DNA of 64,000 nucleotides from contig NZ_CP033169.1 in assembly GCF_003691585.1 (NCBI RefSeq), forward strand, positions 1,488,001 through 1,552,000, written 5' to 3'. This DNA is from Biomaibacter acetigenes. GTDB lineage: Bacteria > Bacillota > Thermosediminibacteria > Thermosediminibacterales > Tepidanaerobacteraceae. The notes under the pieces are model-generated. The model did not search any database. It saw only the letters and a list, made by a program, of their open reading frames with translations, and was not told the origin of the DNA. Made by a program: the position numbers and the translations under genes. Positions within the stretch are counted from its first letter, which is position 1, and every line of letters starts with the position of its first letter. This document shows, piece after piece, positions 9,745-18,453 of this stretch.

Positions 9745-10752
9745 GTGCCTTTGACTAAATTTACCGGAAAACAAAAGGCGGCTATCCTGATGGTTTCACT
9801 GGGACCGGAAATAGCTGCAAATATATATAGATTCTTAAAAGAAGAAGAGATTGAACAGTTAACTCTGGAAATAGCCAATCTAAAGAAAATTTCCAACGAA
9901 GATAAAAATGCCATAGCAGAGGAATTTTACCAAATGCTGGTGGCTCAAAACTATATAACTGAAGGTGGGATTGATTACGCCCGAGATATCCTGGAAAAAG
10001 CGTTGGGTACCCAGAAGGCTCTGGAAATAATTAACAGGCTTACATCTTCCCTGCAGGTTAGACCCTTTGATTTTATAAGAAAAGCAGACCCGGTACAGTT
10101 GATGAATTTTCTCCAAAATGAAAACTCCCAGACCATCGCCCTGATAATGACATACTTGAACCCGGAACAGTCAGCTTCCCTTCTATCATCGCTGCCTCCT
10201 GAAAAGCAGGTGGATATTGCACGGCGTGTGGCCACTATGGATAGGACATCCCCGGATGTCATCCTTGAAGTTGAAAAGGTGCTGGAACGACAGCTGGCTT
10301 CCGTGGTGAACGAGGATTATACCAACGTTGGCGGAATCCAGGCTGTGGTAAATATTCTGAACAATGTAGATAGAGGCACTGAAAAGAATATTATAGAAGC
10401 CCTCGAGATGGATAATCCGGACCTTGCTGAAGAAATAAGGCGCCGAATGTTTGTATTTGAAGATATCCTTACTCTGGACAACAGGTCTGTGCAGCGCACT
10501 CTTAGAGAAGTGGATAATCAGGACCTTACAATGGCATTAAAAGGTGCCAGCGAAGAGGTTAAGAAAAAAATCTTCAGCAACATGTCCAAACGCCAGGCTG
10601 AAATGGTCAATGAAGACATGCAGTATATGGGTCCAGTGCGTTTAAGGGACGTGGAAGAAGCCCAGCAGAAGATAGTCAATATTATAAGAAAACTCGAAGA
10701 TGCAGGAGAGATAATCATCTCGCGCGGCGGAGGTGATGAGATAATTGTCTAG
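9745..10752 (+). CDS. fliG: flagellar motor switch protein FliG
   Basis: C-ring rotor protein that touches the stator and sets rotation sense. N-terminal LTKFTGKQKAAILMVSLGPEIAANIYRFL binds FliF. The middle domain has the EHPQ-like element NSQTIALIMTYLNPEQSASLL. The C-terminal domain carries the charged stator-facing helix near MFVFEDILTLDNRSVQRTLREV. I choose the GTG at 9745 (335 residues) because GAGGTGG lies seven bases upstream. A GTG at 9736 overlaps that site. Confidence 0.95.
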   Translation: MPLTKFTGKQKAAILMVSLGPEIAANIYRFLKEEEIEQLTLEIANLKKISNEDKNAIAEEFYQMLVAQNYITEGGIDYARDILEKALGTQKALEIINRLTSSLQVRPFDFIRKADPVQLMNFLQNENSQTIALIMTYLNPEQSASLLSSLPPEKQVDIARRVATMDRTSPDVILEVEKVLERQLASVVNEDYTNVGGIQAVVNILNNVDRGTEKNIIEALEMDNPDLAEEIRRRMFVFEDILTLDNRSVQRTLREVDNQDLTMALKGASEEVKKKIFSNMSKRQAEMVNEDMQYMGPVRLRDVEEAQQKIVNIIRKLEDAGEIIISRGGGDEIIV

Positions 10753-11512
10753 GGTATTGAAATATGTGGATGTAAACAGTCGTTCTCCTTACATGCTGAA
10801 GAGCTTTAAAACCGATATAAATAACAGGGTTGACGAAAACAAGATGGATACGGTAAGAGCAACCCGTAACAGGTTTTATGAGGATGGGATGAAACTACTG
10901 ATGGAAGACGCTATGGCTATGGCACGGGATACCCTGAGCAGGGCTAAAACCGAAGCGGAAAAAATTGTGGCCGATGCCAATGGCAAAAAACAAGAGATTG
11001 AAAAACAAGCCTTTGAAAAAGGTTATAATGATGGTTTTGAAAAGGGAAAGCAGGAGGTTCAGCAGCAATACAGGGTTTTGTGGGAAGAGCGCCTTTCCCA
11101 GTTTAATTTACTTAGAAAACAGTTATTGGACCAAAACAAGATATACCTTGATTATCTGGAAAAGGAAACATTAAAAATTGCACTTTATATAGCTGAAAAA
11201 ATTTTATGCCAAAAAATAGAAGTTGAACCGGAATGCTATTTGAATATAATAAAAAAAGCTCTGGAGAAAGTGGGGGAAGATAGAGTCTTTATAAGGCTTT
11301 CGGAACATGATTATGAAAAAGTTATTTCGCTGGAGGATTTGTCAAATATAAAAAATGGCGTAAGTAAAATTAATTTTGTAAAAGATCCGCTGCTTTCCTC
11401 CGGAGAATGTATTATATACAGCGATTATTTTCAGATGGATGCAGGGATACACACGCAGGTAGAAAATATTCGGTCAAAGTTGAAGGAAATAGGTGTAATC
11501 GAGGATGCATGA
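10745..11512 (+). CDS. fliH: flagellar assembly protein FliH
   Basis: Negative regulator and docking partner of the export ATPase FliI. The 255-residue protein has a long charged coiled-coil middle (residues ~50-125) with the FliH/YscL-type GYNDGFEKGKQEVQQQ segment. It ends in a C-terminal domain like the stator subunit of V/F ATPases (IALYIAEKILCQKIEVEPE). The TTG start at 10745 overlaps the fliG end by eight bases and has a strong GGAGGTGATGAG site inside fliG. Confidence 0.9.
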   Translation: MSRVLKYVDVNSRSPYMLKSFKTDINNRVDENKMDTVRATRNRFYEDGMKLLMEDAMAMARDTLSRAKTEAEKIVADANGKKQEIEKQAFEKGYNDGFEKGKQEVQQQYRVLWEERLSQFNLLRKQLLDQNKIYLDYLEKETLKIALYIAEKILCQKIEVEPECYLNIIKKALEKVGEDRVFIRLSEHDYEKVISLEDLSNIKNGVSKINFVKDPLLSSGECIIYSDYFQMDAGIHTQVENIRSKLKEIGVIEDA

Positions 11513-12830
11513 AAACCTGTTCCAACATGTATATAAAGCCATAGATGAAGTAGAGACTGTAAAGCCCAGAGGCAAAATTGCAAAAATAGTAGGTCTTACT
11601 ATAGAATCACTGGGACCGCCGGCGGAAATAGGCGAGATCTGCACAATTACAGCATCTAAGACCAATAAAAAAATCACCGCAGAGGTAGTTGGATTTCATG
11701 GAAAGACAGTTATTTTGATGCCCCTGGGTGACATGGAAGATGTGGGGCCCGAATGGGAAGTGGAAGCTAGTGGCAAAAAATTGACCGTGCCCGTAGGAAC
11801 AGGGCTTCTTGGCAGAATATTAAACGGTCTGGGAAATCCCATCGACGGCAAGGGGCCGCTGGTATATGACGGCCATTACCCGATATTTAATGCTCCTCCC
11901 AATCCCGTTGAGAGGTCTCTTATAACAAAACCACTGCCCCTGGGAATAAAAGCCATTGATGCCCTTCTGACGTGTGGATGCGGCCAGAGGGTAGGAATCT
12001 TCTCCGGCAGCGGTGTAGGAAAAAGTACTTTATTAGGTATGATTGCCCGGAACACCAGGGCAGATGTCAATGTGATAGGCCTGATAGGCGAGAGGGGCAG
12101 GGAGCTAAATGGCTTTATCCACAAAGATTTGGGTGAAGAGGGATTGAGAAGGTCTGTTATAGTGGTGGCAACATCCGATCAGCCGCCCCTGGTAAGGACT
12201 AGAGCTGCCTTTACCGCCACTGCCATTGCAGAATATTTCAGGGACCAGGGCCTTAATGTTATGCTGATGATGGATTCCCTCACCAGGTTTGCCATGGCTC
12301 AAAGGGAAGTAGGCCTGGCGGCTGGGGAACCTCCGGTGACAAGAGGGTACACACCTTCCGTATTCGCCATATTGCCAAAGCTTCTGGAAAGAGCCGGAAC
12401 ATCCAAAAAGGGTTCAATAACCGGAATTTATACGGTGCTGGTAGATGGCGACGACATGAATGAACCCATCTCCGATGCGGTGAGGGGTATTCTAGACGGT
12501 CATATAGTGCTGTCAAGGACCCTTGCCGACAGGAACCATTATCCCGCTATCGATGTCCTGGCCAGCATAAGCAGGTTGATGAATGATGTTATCACTAAAG
12601 AACATAAAATGCTGGCAGGCAGGGTTAAAAATATCCTCTCGGTATACCGGGAAGCGGAAGACCTTATAAACATAGGGGCCTATGTAAGAGGAAACAATCC
12701 CAGAATAGATGAAGCAATAATGTATATAGATAAAATTCAAGACTTTTTGCAGCAAGAAATTGACGATAAAATAGATTATGAGGAGACACTCAAAAAACTG
12801 GAAGGAATATTTAAAGAGGAAGTGCAGTAA
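11505..12830 (+). CDS. fliI: flagellum-specific ATPase FliI
   Basis: Cytoplasmic ATPase of the flagellar type III export apparatus, related to the F1 beta subunit. Walker A is GSGVGKSTLLGMIARN, Walker B is LNVMLMMDSLTRFAMAQRE, and the region GEPPVTRGYTPSVFAILPKLLERAG is characteristic of the FliI/YscN group. Length is 441 residues. The ATG lies inside the last codons of fliH (eight-base overlap). Confidence 0.97.
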   Translation: MHENLFQHVYKAIDEVETVKPRGKIAKIVGLTIESLGPPAEIGEICTITASKTNKKITAEVVGFHGKTVILMPLGDMEDVGPEWEVEASGKKLTVPVGTGLLGRILNGLGNPIDGKGPLVYDGHYPIFNAPPNPVERSLITKPLPLGIKAIDALLTCGCGQRVGIFSGSGVGKSTLLGMIARNTRADVNVIGLIGERGRELNGFIHKDLGEEGLRRSVIVVATSDQPPLVRTRAAFTATAIAEYFRDQGLNVMLMMDSLTRFAMAQREVGLAAGEPPVTRGYTPSVFAILPKLLERAGTSKKGSITGIYTVLVDGDDMNEPISDAVRGILDGHIVLSRTLADRNHYPAIDVLASISRLMNDVITKEHKMLAGRVKNILSVYREAEDLINIGAYVRGNNPRIDEAIMYIDKIQDFLQQEIDDKIDYEETLKKLEGIFKEEVQ

Positions 12831-13282
12831 TGAAAAAATTCAACTTTAAACTGGAAACTCCTCTTAAAGTAAAAAAAATCACCGAAAAGATACATAAGCA
12901 AAAACTGGCTGAAGCAATTTTAATAAAGTTAAAAGAAGAAGATCGCCTCAATAATTTACTGCAAACTGACTCAAAAATCAAGGGTGAACTTGAAAGTTCG
13001 CTGTCCGATTCAGTGAAAGTTATGGACCTTTCTTTGTTTAATACATATATCGATGATTTAAACTCCAGCATAAAATCCCAAAAAATTGTCGTGGACAACG
13101 CGGTAGCGGTTTATAACCACAGCAGGGTGTCTTTTATTGAAATAAAGAAGGAAAGACAGGTTTTTGAAAAAATTAAGGAAAAAAGATTCAGGGATTATTT
13201 AAAACAAGTAAATTTGGAAGAACAGAAAAACAGCGATGAGTCCGCGGCCACCAGGCACATCTTTCGAGAGGAGAGAACTTGA
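12830..13282 (+). CDS. fliJ: flagellar export protein FliJ
   Basis: Small coiled-coil protein of the export ATPase complex, comparable to the gamma subunit of rotary ATPases. The 150 residues are highly charged and helical, beginning FNFKLETPLKVKKITEKIHKQKLAEA. Sequence similarity in this family is low, so the call leans on length, composition and position directly after fliI (TAATG overlap). Confidence 0.82.
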   Translation: MKKFNFKLETPLKVKKITEKIHKQKLAEAILIKLKEEDRLNNLLQTDSKIKGELESSLSDSVKVMDLSLFNTYIDDLNSSIKSQKIVVDNAVAVYNHSRVSFIEIKKERQVFEKIKEKRFRDYLKQVNLEEQKNSDESAATRHIFREERT

Positions 13283-13851
13283 TGGATTTTCTCAACAATA
13301 AGAACTTTATAATAGCATTGTCGGTGTTTATTGTTGTGGTGATTTTTGTCCTGGGGCTTATTTTGTATTTTAACCATGCGGATTTAAACAAAACCAATCC
13401 TTCTGTTAAAAAAGTTCTTGCAATTATACCAGGTTTTAATAACAGGTTAAAACAGGCGGAACAGATGAATGAGGTGCAGAGGCAGCAAAAACTCATTGAA
13501 GAAGAAAAAAATAAGCTTAAAGCGGAATGGGACAATATTGAAAAGAAAAAACAGGAGTTAAAGGTCAAGGAACAGGAGCTAAATAATCGTGAGCAGGAAT
13601 TAAAATTAAAAGAATCCGAGCTTTTGGCTACCCGGGCGAAGTTAGAAACAAATTTAAAGAACATAAAGGATATATCCCAATATTACGAGTTGATGGATCC
13701 GGGCAATGCGGCTAAGATTTTTGCCACCATGGATGATGAGCTTATCATCCAGATATTCCAGAATATGAAAAAAGAATCGGTATCACAAATTTTATCTGCC
13801 CTGGACCCCAAAAAAGCAGCGTCCATCACTAAAAAGATGAGTGGAATATAG
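13282..13851 (+). CDS. MotE/YlxF-like flagellar protein with MgtE N-terminal-type domain
   Basis: The 189-residue protein has one N-terminal membrane segment (FIIALSVFIVVVIFVLGLILYF, about residues 9-30). A long charged coiled coil follows (~60-125). The compact C-terminal helical domain, ISQYYELMDPGNAAKIFATMDDELIIQIFQNM and DPKKAASITKKM, resembles the MgtE intracellular N domain. The same architecture occurs in YlxF of Bacillus and MotE of other bacteria, between fliJ and fliK. A chaperone or stabiliser role for motor proteins is suggested for MotE; here it is inferred from position. Confidence 0.75.
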   Translation: MDFLNNKNFIIALSVFIVVVIFVLGLILYFNHADLNKTNPSVKKVLAIIPGFNNRLKQAEQMNEVQRQQKLIEEEKNKLKAEWDNIEKKKQELKVKEQELNNREQELKLKESELLATRAKLETNLKNIKDISQYYELMDPGNAAKIFATMDDELIIQIFQNMKKESVSQILSALDPKKAASITKKMSGI

Positions 13852-13882
13852 GCTAAAAAAATCAGTGAAAGGAGGTGAGAAC

Positions 13883-15172
13883 ATGGATATAACGGGATTG
13901 GCTGCGGTTTTAAATAATGGTCCCAATAAAACTTCCGCCGGCAAAAAAGATGTTTTAAAAGCGGCCGCTAATTTTGAAACTATTTTGCAGGAATTTGAAA
14001 AAGAATCTGCAAAAGATTTAAAAGAGATAGGACAAAATCTCAATGTTGTTTTATTGCAGCTTCTGGCTTTGATAAATATGGGCCAATTGCCGGATGAAAA
14101 AGCTAATGGGGCTGTAAGCGATGACGTTAATAATTTGCAAAATCAACTTTTAGTACAGAATACTGTACGCCTGCTTGATAATGGTGAAATAAACAGTCTA
14201 TGGAAAGATTTGGTGACCCGTTTTTTTTCGGAAGGCAGGCTTAACGAAAAAATAGCGGCAAAATTTTTCGAGGCATTGAAGTCCTGCAGCCCGGAAATGG
14301 CAAAAGTAGATATTAATTCATTTCTGGAGCAACTAAAAAAACTGTTAAATCAAAAAGCTGATAGTATCAAAGCAGCGAATGAAAACGAAAGTTCTATTGT
14401 ACAGAAAAAATCCGTTGAAGTGGAACAAACCGGGGGCTATAACCTTGCGCCGATGAAAAAAAGTGAAAAGTTCCAGATAGACATCGAAGCCAGTGCGGCA
14501 AAACGGGATAATAATACAAAAGAGATGGATATGAAAAAAGAACAAAACCAAATAAAAGAGTGGGTTTCCAAAACAGGAAAAAGTTACTCTGAAGTAATTC
14601 CGGTACAAAAATCGTTTAAAAACACTTCAGACATCGATTTTCCCGTTTTAGAAAGATACTCAAACGAAGTATTGCCTGAAAGTAAATCCACAGGTCTTAA
14701 TGAAAAAGTGCATTTGTCTCAGGAAACCAGACCATTTGCTATTAAAACATTGGAACAGATAGTGGATAAGATTCAACTGGCTCTGAAAGGCGGAAGAAGT
14801 GAATTAAGCCTCAAGTTAAAGCCCGAACATCTGGGGAATGTCATGGTCAAGATTTTTTCGGATGGAAATAAACTTAGAGCGGAACTTTTCATAGAAAATG
14901 CCTATATACATGAAGCCATGCAGTATCATGTCCAGGAACTGAAGAACCAGATACAGCAGCATGGTTATAATCTAACAGAAGTCAATATTTATCAGACATC
15001 CGACTGGCAGGCCGGGAACTTTAATGGCAGGGAATTTGAGAGAAACTATGAATTTCACCATTCCAGAAAAACAAGATATAACTTAAAAGATGAAGAACAG
15101 GTCAGGGAAATAACTTCACTGAAATATTTTAATGGCCTGGAGAATACAGTCAGTGTCAATTATGTCGTATAA
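13883..15172 (+). CDS. fliK: flagellar hook-length control protein FliK
   Basis: Secreted ruler that fixes hook length and triggers the export-specificity switch at FlhB. The N-terminal two thirds are poorly conserved and rich in Lys, Glu, Asn and Ser. The C-terminal domain (about residues 300-385) has the Flg_hook signature SELSLKLKPEHLGNVMVKI and ELKNQIQQHGYNLTEVNIYQ. I choose the ATG at 13883 (429 residues) with a near-perfect AAAGGAGGTGAG. An ATG at 13841 overlaps the previous gene and lacks such a site. Confidence 0.9.
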   Translation: MDITGLAAVLNNGPNKTSAGKKDVLKAAANFETILQEFEKESAKDLKEIGQNLNVVLLQLLALINMGQLPDEKANGAVSDDVNNLQNQLLVQNTVRLLDNGEINSLWKDLVTRFFSEGRLNEKIAAKFFEALKSCSPEMAKVDINSFLEQLKKLLNQKADSIKAANENESSIVQKKSVEVEQTGGYNLAPMKKSEKFQIDIEASAAKRDNNTKEMDMKKEQNQIKEWVSKTGKSYSEVIPVQKSFKNTSDIDFPVLERYSNEVLPESKSTGLNEKVHLSQETRPFAIKTLEQIVDKIQLALKGGRSELSLKLKPEHLGNVMVKIFSDGNKLRAELFIENAYIHEAMQYHVQELKNQIQQHGYNLTEVNIYQTSDWQAGNFNGREFERNYEFHHSRKTRYNLKDEEQVREITSLKYFNGLENTVSVNYVV

Positions 15173-15183
15173 GGAGGGATATC

Positions 15184-15579
15184 ATGTCATCCGTAAATAC
15201 TTATTATAACATTAATGGAACATCCAATACCGAAAAGCATAAACCTGGTAATGCCAATTTAGGAAAGGATGATTTCTTAAAGCTTCTCGTGACGGAACTT
15301 AGAAATCAGAATCCGCTAGAACCCCTGGATAGCAAGGAATATATCGCCCAGCTAGCCCAGTTCAGTTCTCTGGAACAGATGCAAAATTTAAATCTACAGC
15401 TGGCCGGTCTTTCAGCGGTAAACGTGATTGGCAAAACGGCAAAGGCTTTTGATGAAGAAGAGGAAAAGGAAATTGCAGGGCAAATAACAGGTGTTGCTTT
15501 CGACAAAGGGAAAATAAGTTTAATGATTGGAGAAGAGGGAATCAAAGTTCCCATGGAAAAAGTATTTGAGATAAGATAA
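15184..15579 (+). CDS. flgD: flagellar hook-capping protein FlgD (short form)
   Basis: Scaffold that caps the growing hook and is not kept in the finished flagellum. The conserved N-terminal core LGKDDFLKLLVTELRNQNPLEPLDSKEYIAQLAQFSSLEQMQNL is unmistakable. With 131 residues it has only the core and a short C-terminal beta region, without the Ig/tudor-like domains of longer FlgD proteins, which is common in Firmicutes. AAGGAGGG precedes the ATG. Confidence 0.95.
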   Translation: MSSVNTYYNINGTSNTEKHKPGNANLGKDDFLKLLVTELRNQNPLEPLDSKEYIAQLAQFSSLEQMQNLNLQLAGLSAVNVIGKTAKAFDEEEEKEIAGQITGVAFDKGKISLMIGEEGIKVPMEKVFEIR

Positions 15580-15596
15580 GACAAGGGGGGATATGA

Positions 15597-15983
15597 TTGC
15601 CGGATTACATAAAAATTCCGCCTCAAATTAACAGCGGGATAAGAACCGGAGAACCTAAGGCAACAGGGGAGCAGGGCGGGAGCAAAGCTGAAACTTTTCA
15701 GAAGATATTACAGCAAAAAATCGATCAAAGGGATCTAAGGATATCCAATCACGCTCAAATGCGAATGAATATGAGAAATATCCATCTTAACCCGGAGCAA
15801 ATGGTAAAACTCAATAACGCTGTAGACAGGGCAGCCCAAAAGGGCGTGAGGGAATCCCTTATCTTAATGAATGACCTGGCTTTTGTGGTGAGCATCAAGA
15901 ACAGAACCGTTATAACGGCTGTGGATGGCCCCAGCATAAAGGAAAATGTATTTACAAATATAGACGGTGCCGTAATTGTATGA
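15597..15983 (+). CDS. flagellar operon protein, TIGR02530-like
   Basis: A 128-residue protein with a disordered, polar first 40 residues. A conserved core follows: QRDLRISNHAQMRMNMRNIHLNPEQMVKLNNAVDRAAQKGVRESLILMNDLAFVVSI and a final TAVDG segment. This matches the family of uncharacterised proteins found between flgD and flgE in Firmicute operons (TIGR02530). The TTG start follows AAGGGGGG by six bases. Function is unknown; it may assist hook assembly. Confidence 0.8.
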   Translation: MPDYIKIPPQINSGIRTGEPKATGEQGGSKAETFQKILQQKIDQRDLRISNHAQMRMNMRNIHLNPEQMVKLNNAVDRAAQKGVRESLILMNDLAFVVSIKNRTVITAVDGPSIKENVFTNIDGAVIV

Positions 15984-16005
15984 GCTGGACCGCAAGGAGG
16001 CTCAA

Positions 16006-16029
16006 AGCTCCGGAATGACTGAAGGAGCT
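16006..16029 (+). other. small stem-loop in the flgD-region/flgE intergenic gap
   Basis: AGCTCC (16006-16011) pairs with GGAGCT (16024-16029) around a 12-base loop, just upstream of the flgE ribosome binding site. There is no T-run, so it is not a terminator. It might tune flgE translation or be chance. Confidence 0.3.
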
Positions 16030-16059
16030 GGCACCTAAAAAATAAAGGAGGAATTTATT

Positions 16060-17310
16060 ATGATGCGGTCAATGTTTTCCGGTGTGACAGGATTGAGAAA
16101 CCACCAGATAAAGATGGATGTCATTGGAAACAATATAGCCAATGTCAATACCGTCGGATTTAAAAAAAGCAGGGTTACCTTTCAGGATGCGCTCAGCCAG
16201 ACCATGAGGGGAGCGGCATCTCCCCAGGGAAACCGGGGTGGGACCAATCCCATGCAGGTAGGACTGGGCATGACCATAGCCACCATCGACACCATACATG
16301 CCCCCTCGAGCCTGGAATCTACAGGCAATATGACCGATATGGCCATCGAAGGTGATGGATTCTTCATAGTGAGCAACGGCATGGATAGGTTTTATACCAG
16401 GGCAGGAAACTTCAGCTTTGATGAAGAGGGCAATCTGGTCAACACAGCCAATGGATTGAAAGTGCTTGGCTGGCAGGATACAAAATCATATACGATTCCT
16501 GCGGATAAATCTCCCCAGAATATAAACCAGATTGTTATTAAAAAAGGCATGATGATGGAAGCAAGGGCCACGGATGCCGTGAGTTTTGCAAAAAACCTGG
16601 ATGCAGGAGCTACGAATGGTGATAGTTATAAATTGCCATTTAAAGTATATGATTCATTGGGCAGAGCTCATATTTTAAATATAACTTTTACAAATACTAA
16701 CCCGAATGAATGGGGATATGTTATTACTAAAGATCCAAATGATAGTTTAATAACAAACTTGACTGGTGATAATGGAACTTTGAAATTTGATATAAATGGG
16801 AAATATGATCCAGCTGCAACGGGCTCTTTATCCCAAGTGCAGATAACAATAACTGGAGCCAACACGATTACATTTACACCTGATTTTAATGAAGTAACCC
16901 AGTATGCCAAAGAAACTACAGTAGACCTTTCTTCCCAAAATGGTTATGCCGCAGGGACTTTGCTGGGTATATCAACAGATACTAATGGCGTTATTTCCGG
17001 GGTGTTTGACAATGGGCAGAGCAGGGAACTGGCCCAGGTAGCCCTGGCCAACTTTGACAATCCCGGAGGCCTAATAAAAGCCGGCGAGAATCTTTACCGC
17101 TATTCAAATAACTCCGGCGAGCCTCAAATAGGCATGTCCGGCACCGGCGGCAGGGGCACCATATCGCCGGGTGCTCTGGAAATGTCCAACGTGGACCTTT
17201 CCGAAGAATTTACGCAGATGATCATCACCCAGCGGGGGTTCCAGGCCAATTCCAGGATAATAACGGCATCGGATGAGATGTTACAGGAGCTGGTAAACCT
17301 GAAGAGATAA
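16060..17310 (+). CDS. flgE: flagellar hook protein FlgE
   Basis: Subunit of the flagellar hook. The N-terminus MRSMFSGVTGLRNHQIKMDVIGNNIANVNTVGFKKSR and C-terminus SNVDLSEEFTQMIITQRGFQANSRIITASDEMLQELVNL form the conserved D0/D1 domains. Residues ~165-290 are the surface-exposed variable region. It is noticeably more A/T-rich than the two ends. Length is 416 residues. The ATG at 16060 follows AAAGGAGG by seven bases, and a second ATG follows immediately. Confidence 0.96.
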   Translation: MMRSMFSGVTGLRNHQIKMDVIGNNIANVNTVGFKKSRVTFQDALSQTMRGAASPQGNRGGTNPMQVGLGMTIATIDTIHAPSSLESTGNMTDMAIEGDGFFIVSNGMDRFYTRAGNFSFDEEGNLVNTANGLKVLGWQDTKSYTIPADKSPQNINQIVIKKGMMMEARATDAVSFAKNLDAGATNGDSYKLPFKVYDSLGRAHILNITFTNTNPNEWGYVITKDPNDSLITNLTGDNGTLKFDINGKYDPAATGSLSQVQITITGANTITFTPDFNEVTQYAKETTVDLSSQNGYAAGTLLGISTDTNGVISGVFDNGQSRELAQVALANFDNPGGLIKAGENLYRYSNNSGEPQIGMSGTGGRGTISPGALEMSNVDLSEEFTQMIITQRGFQANSRIITASDEMLQELVNLKR

Positions 17311-17344
17311 ATTTTTATGGCGACTTAAGGTTTTGATAAAATAT

Positions 17345-17374
17345 CCCGGGTCCGGTGTAAAAACCGGACCCGGG
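17345..17374 (+). other. very stable intercistronic hairpin between flgE and flbD
   Basis: CCCGGGTCCGGT (17345-17356) pairs perfectly with ACCGGACCCGGG (17363-17374) around the loop GTAAAA, giving 12 pairs, 10 of them G-C. The following bases are GAAAAGAGGTG, the flbD ribosome binding site, with no U-tract. It is therefore not a normal terminator. A 3'-end stabiliser of the flgE message or a processing site is more likely. Confidence 0.8.
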
Positions 17375-17391
17375 GAAAAGAGGTGTCGCTT

Positions 17392-17586
17392 ATGATAGAG
17401 CTAACAAAACTTAACGGCAGAAGTTTTATTCTGAACGCTGAGTTGATACAGACAGTAGAAGCTACTCCCGACACCGTGATAACCCTTACCAACGATACAA
17501 AATTGGTGGTGAAGGAAACAAAAGAGGAAGTTGCACAAAAAGTAATCGAGTATAAAAGAAAGATTTATGGAACTAAAAATCTATAG
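17392..17586 (+). CDS. flbD: flagellar FlbD family protein (SwrD-like)
   Basis: A 64-residue protein beginning MIELTKLNGRSFILNAELIQTVEATPDTVITLTND, the signature of the FlbD/YlzI family found between flgE and motA or fliL in Firmicutes. Bacillus SwrD in this family raises motor power. The ATG at 17392 follows AAAGAGGTG. It sits just after the stable hairpin and just before motA/motB, which fits a motor-related role. Confidence 0.88.
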   Translation: MIELTKLNGRSFILNAELIQTVEATPDTVITLTNDTKLVVKETKEEVAQKVIEYKRKIYGTKNL

Positions 17587-17634
17587 AAAGCGAAGAAGTT
17601 AATTTGATTAATATTTTGAAGGGAAGTGTAGCTG

Positions 17635-18453
17635 ATGGACCTGGCTACGGTGATAGGTATTGTCAGCGGTATAGTAATATTTTTGTGGGCTATTTATATG
17701 GGAGGGTCATTAAGCGCTTTTATAAATGTTCCGTCGGCCCTTATCGTTTTTGGTGGCGTTCTGGCTGCTATACTGGTAAATTATCCTCTTGCAAAATTAA
17801 TTGATGTGATGAAGATCTTAAAAATAGTATTTACAGAAAAACAGGTAGAAGCCGGAGATATCATAAAAAACATAGTAAGCCTGGCTGAAACCGCCAGGAG
17901 AGAGGGGCTGCTCGCACTGGAGGATGCCGCTTACCAATTGAAGGACGAATTCTTACAAAAGGGAATACTGCTCATTGTTGATGGCACTGACCCGGAACTG
18001 GTAAGAAACATTCTTGAAACGGAACTGGCTTTTTTGGAGGAAAGGCATAAAGAAGGTCAGAGCATATTTGAAACCATGGGAACGTTAGCCCCTGCCTTCG
18101 GCCTTATTGGTACAATCATAGGCCTTATCAATATGCTAAAACAACTGGACAATCCCAGCGCCGTGGGGCCCGGTATGGCTGTTGCCTTAATTACCACGTT
18201 TTACGGAGCCATTTTTGCAAATCTGCTATTTATACCTATAGCCGGCAAACTTAAAGTTAGAAGTAGAGAAGAAATACTCTTGAAAGAAGTCATGATAGAG
18301 GGTATGTTATCCATCCAGGCCGGAGAAAACCCAAGGATAATCGAAGAGAAATTGAATGCATTTTTATCGCCCAAAAAGCGGAATAATTTACGTGGGTCTA
18401 AATCCGTGGAGAGCGGTGGTGAAGACCTTGCCTGGCAGCAGACGACGAGGTAA
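17635..18453 (+). CDS. motA: flagellar stator protein MotA
   Basis: Membrane stator subunit that, with MotB, conducts ions to drive rotation. Four membrane segments are expected. The first lies at residues ~1-25, the second at ~30-50 (SALIVFGGVLAAILVNYPL), and the last pair around ETMGTLAPAFGLIGTIIGLINML and GPGMAVALITTFYGAIFANLLF. The cytoplasmic loop between them touches FliG. Length is 272 residues. The end overlaps motB, so the two subunits are probably translationally coupled. Confidence 0.96.
   Translation: MDLATVIGIVSGIVIFLWAIYMGGSLSAFINVPSALIVFGGVLAAILVNYPLAKLIDVMKILKIVFTEKQVEAGDIIKNIVSLAETARREGLLALEDAAYQLKDEFLQKGILLIVDGTDPELVRNILETELAFLEERHKEGQSIFETMGTLAPAFGLIGTIIGLINMLKQLDNPSAVGPGMAVALITTFYGAIFANLLFIPIAGKLKVRSREEILLKEVMIEGMLSIQAGENPRIIEEKLNAFLSPKKRNNLRGSKSVESGGEDLAWQQTTR

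Noticed and set aside
16015-16038. Seven-codon ORF upstream of flgE
   Set aside because: The ribosome binding site is about 15 bases away and the peptide is too short to judge.
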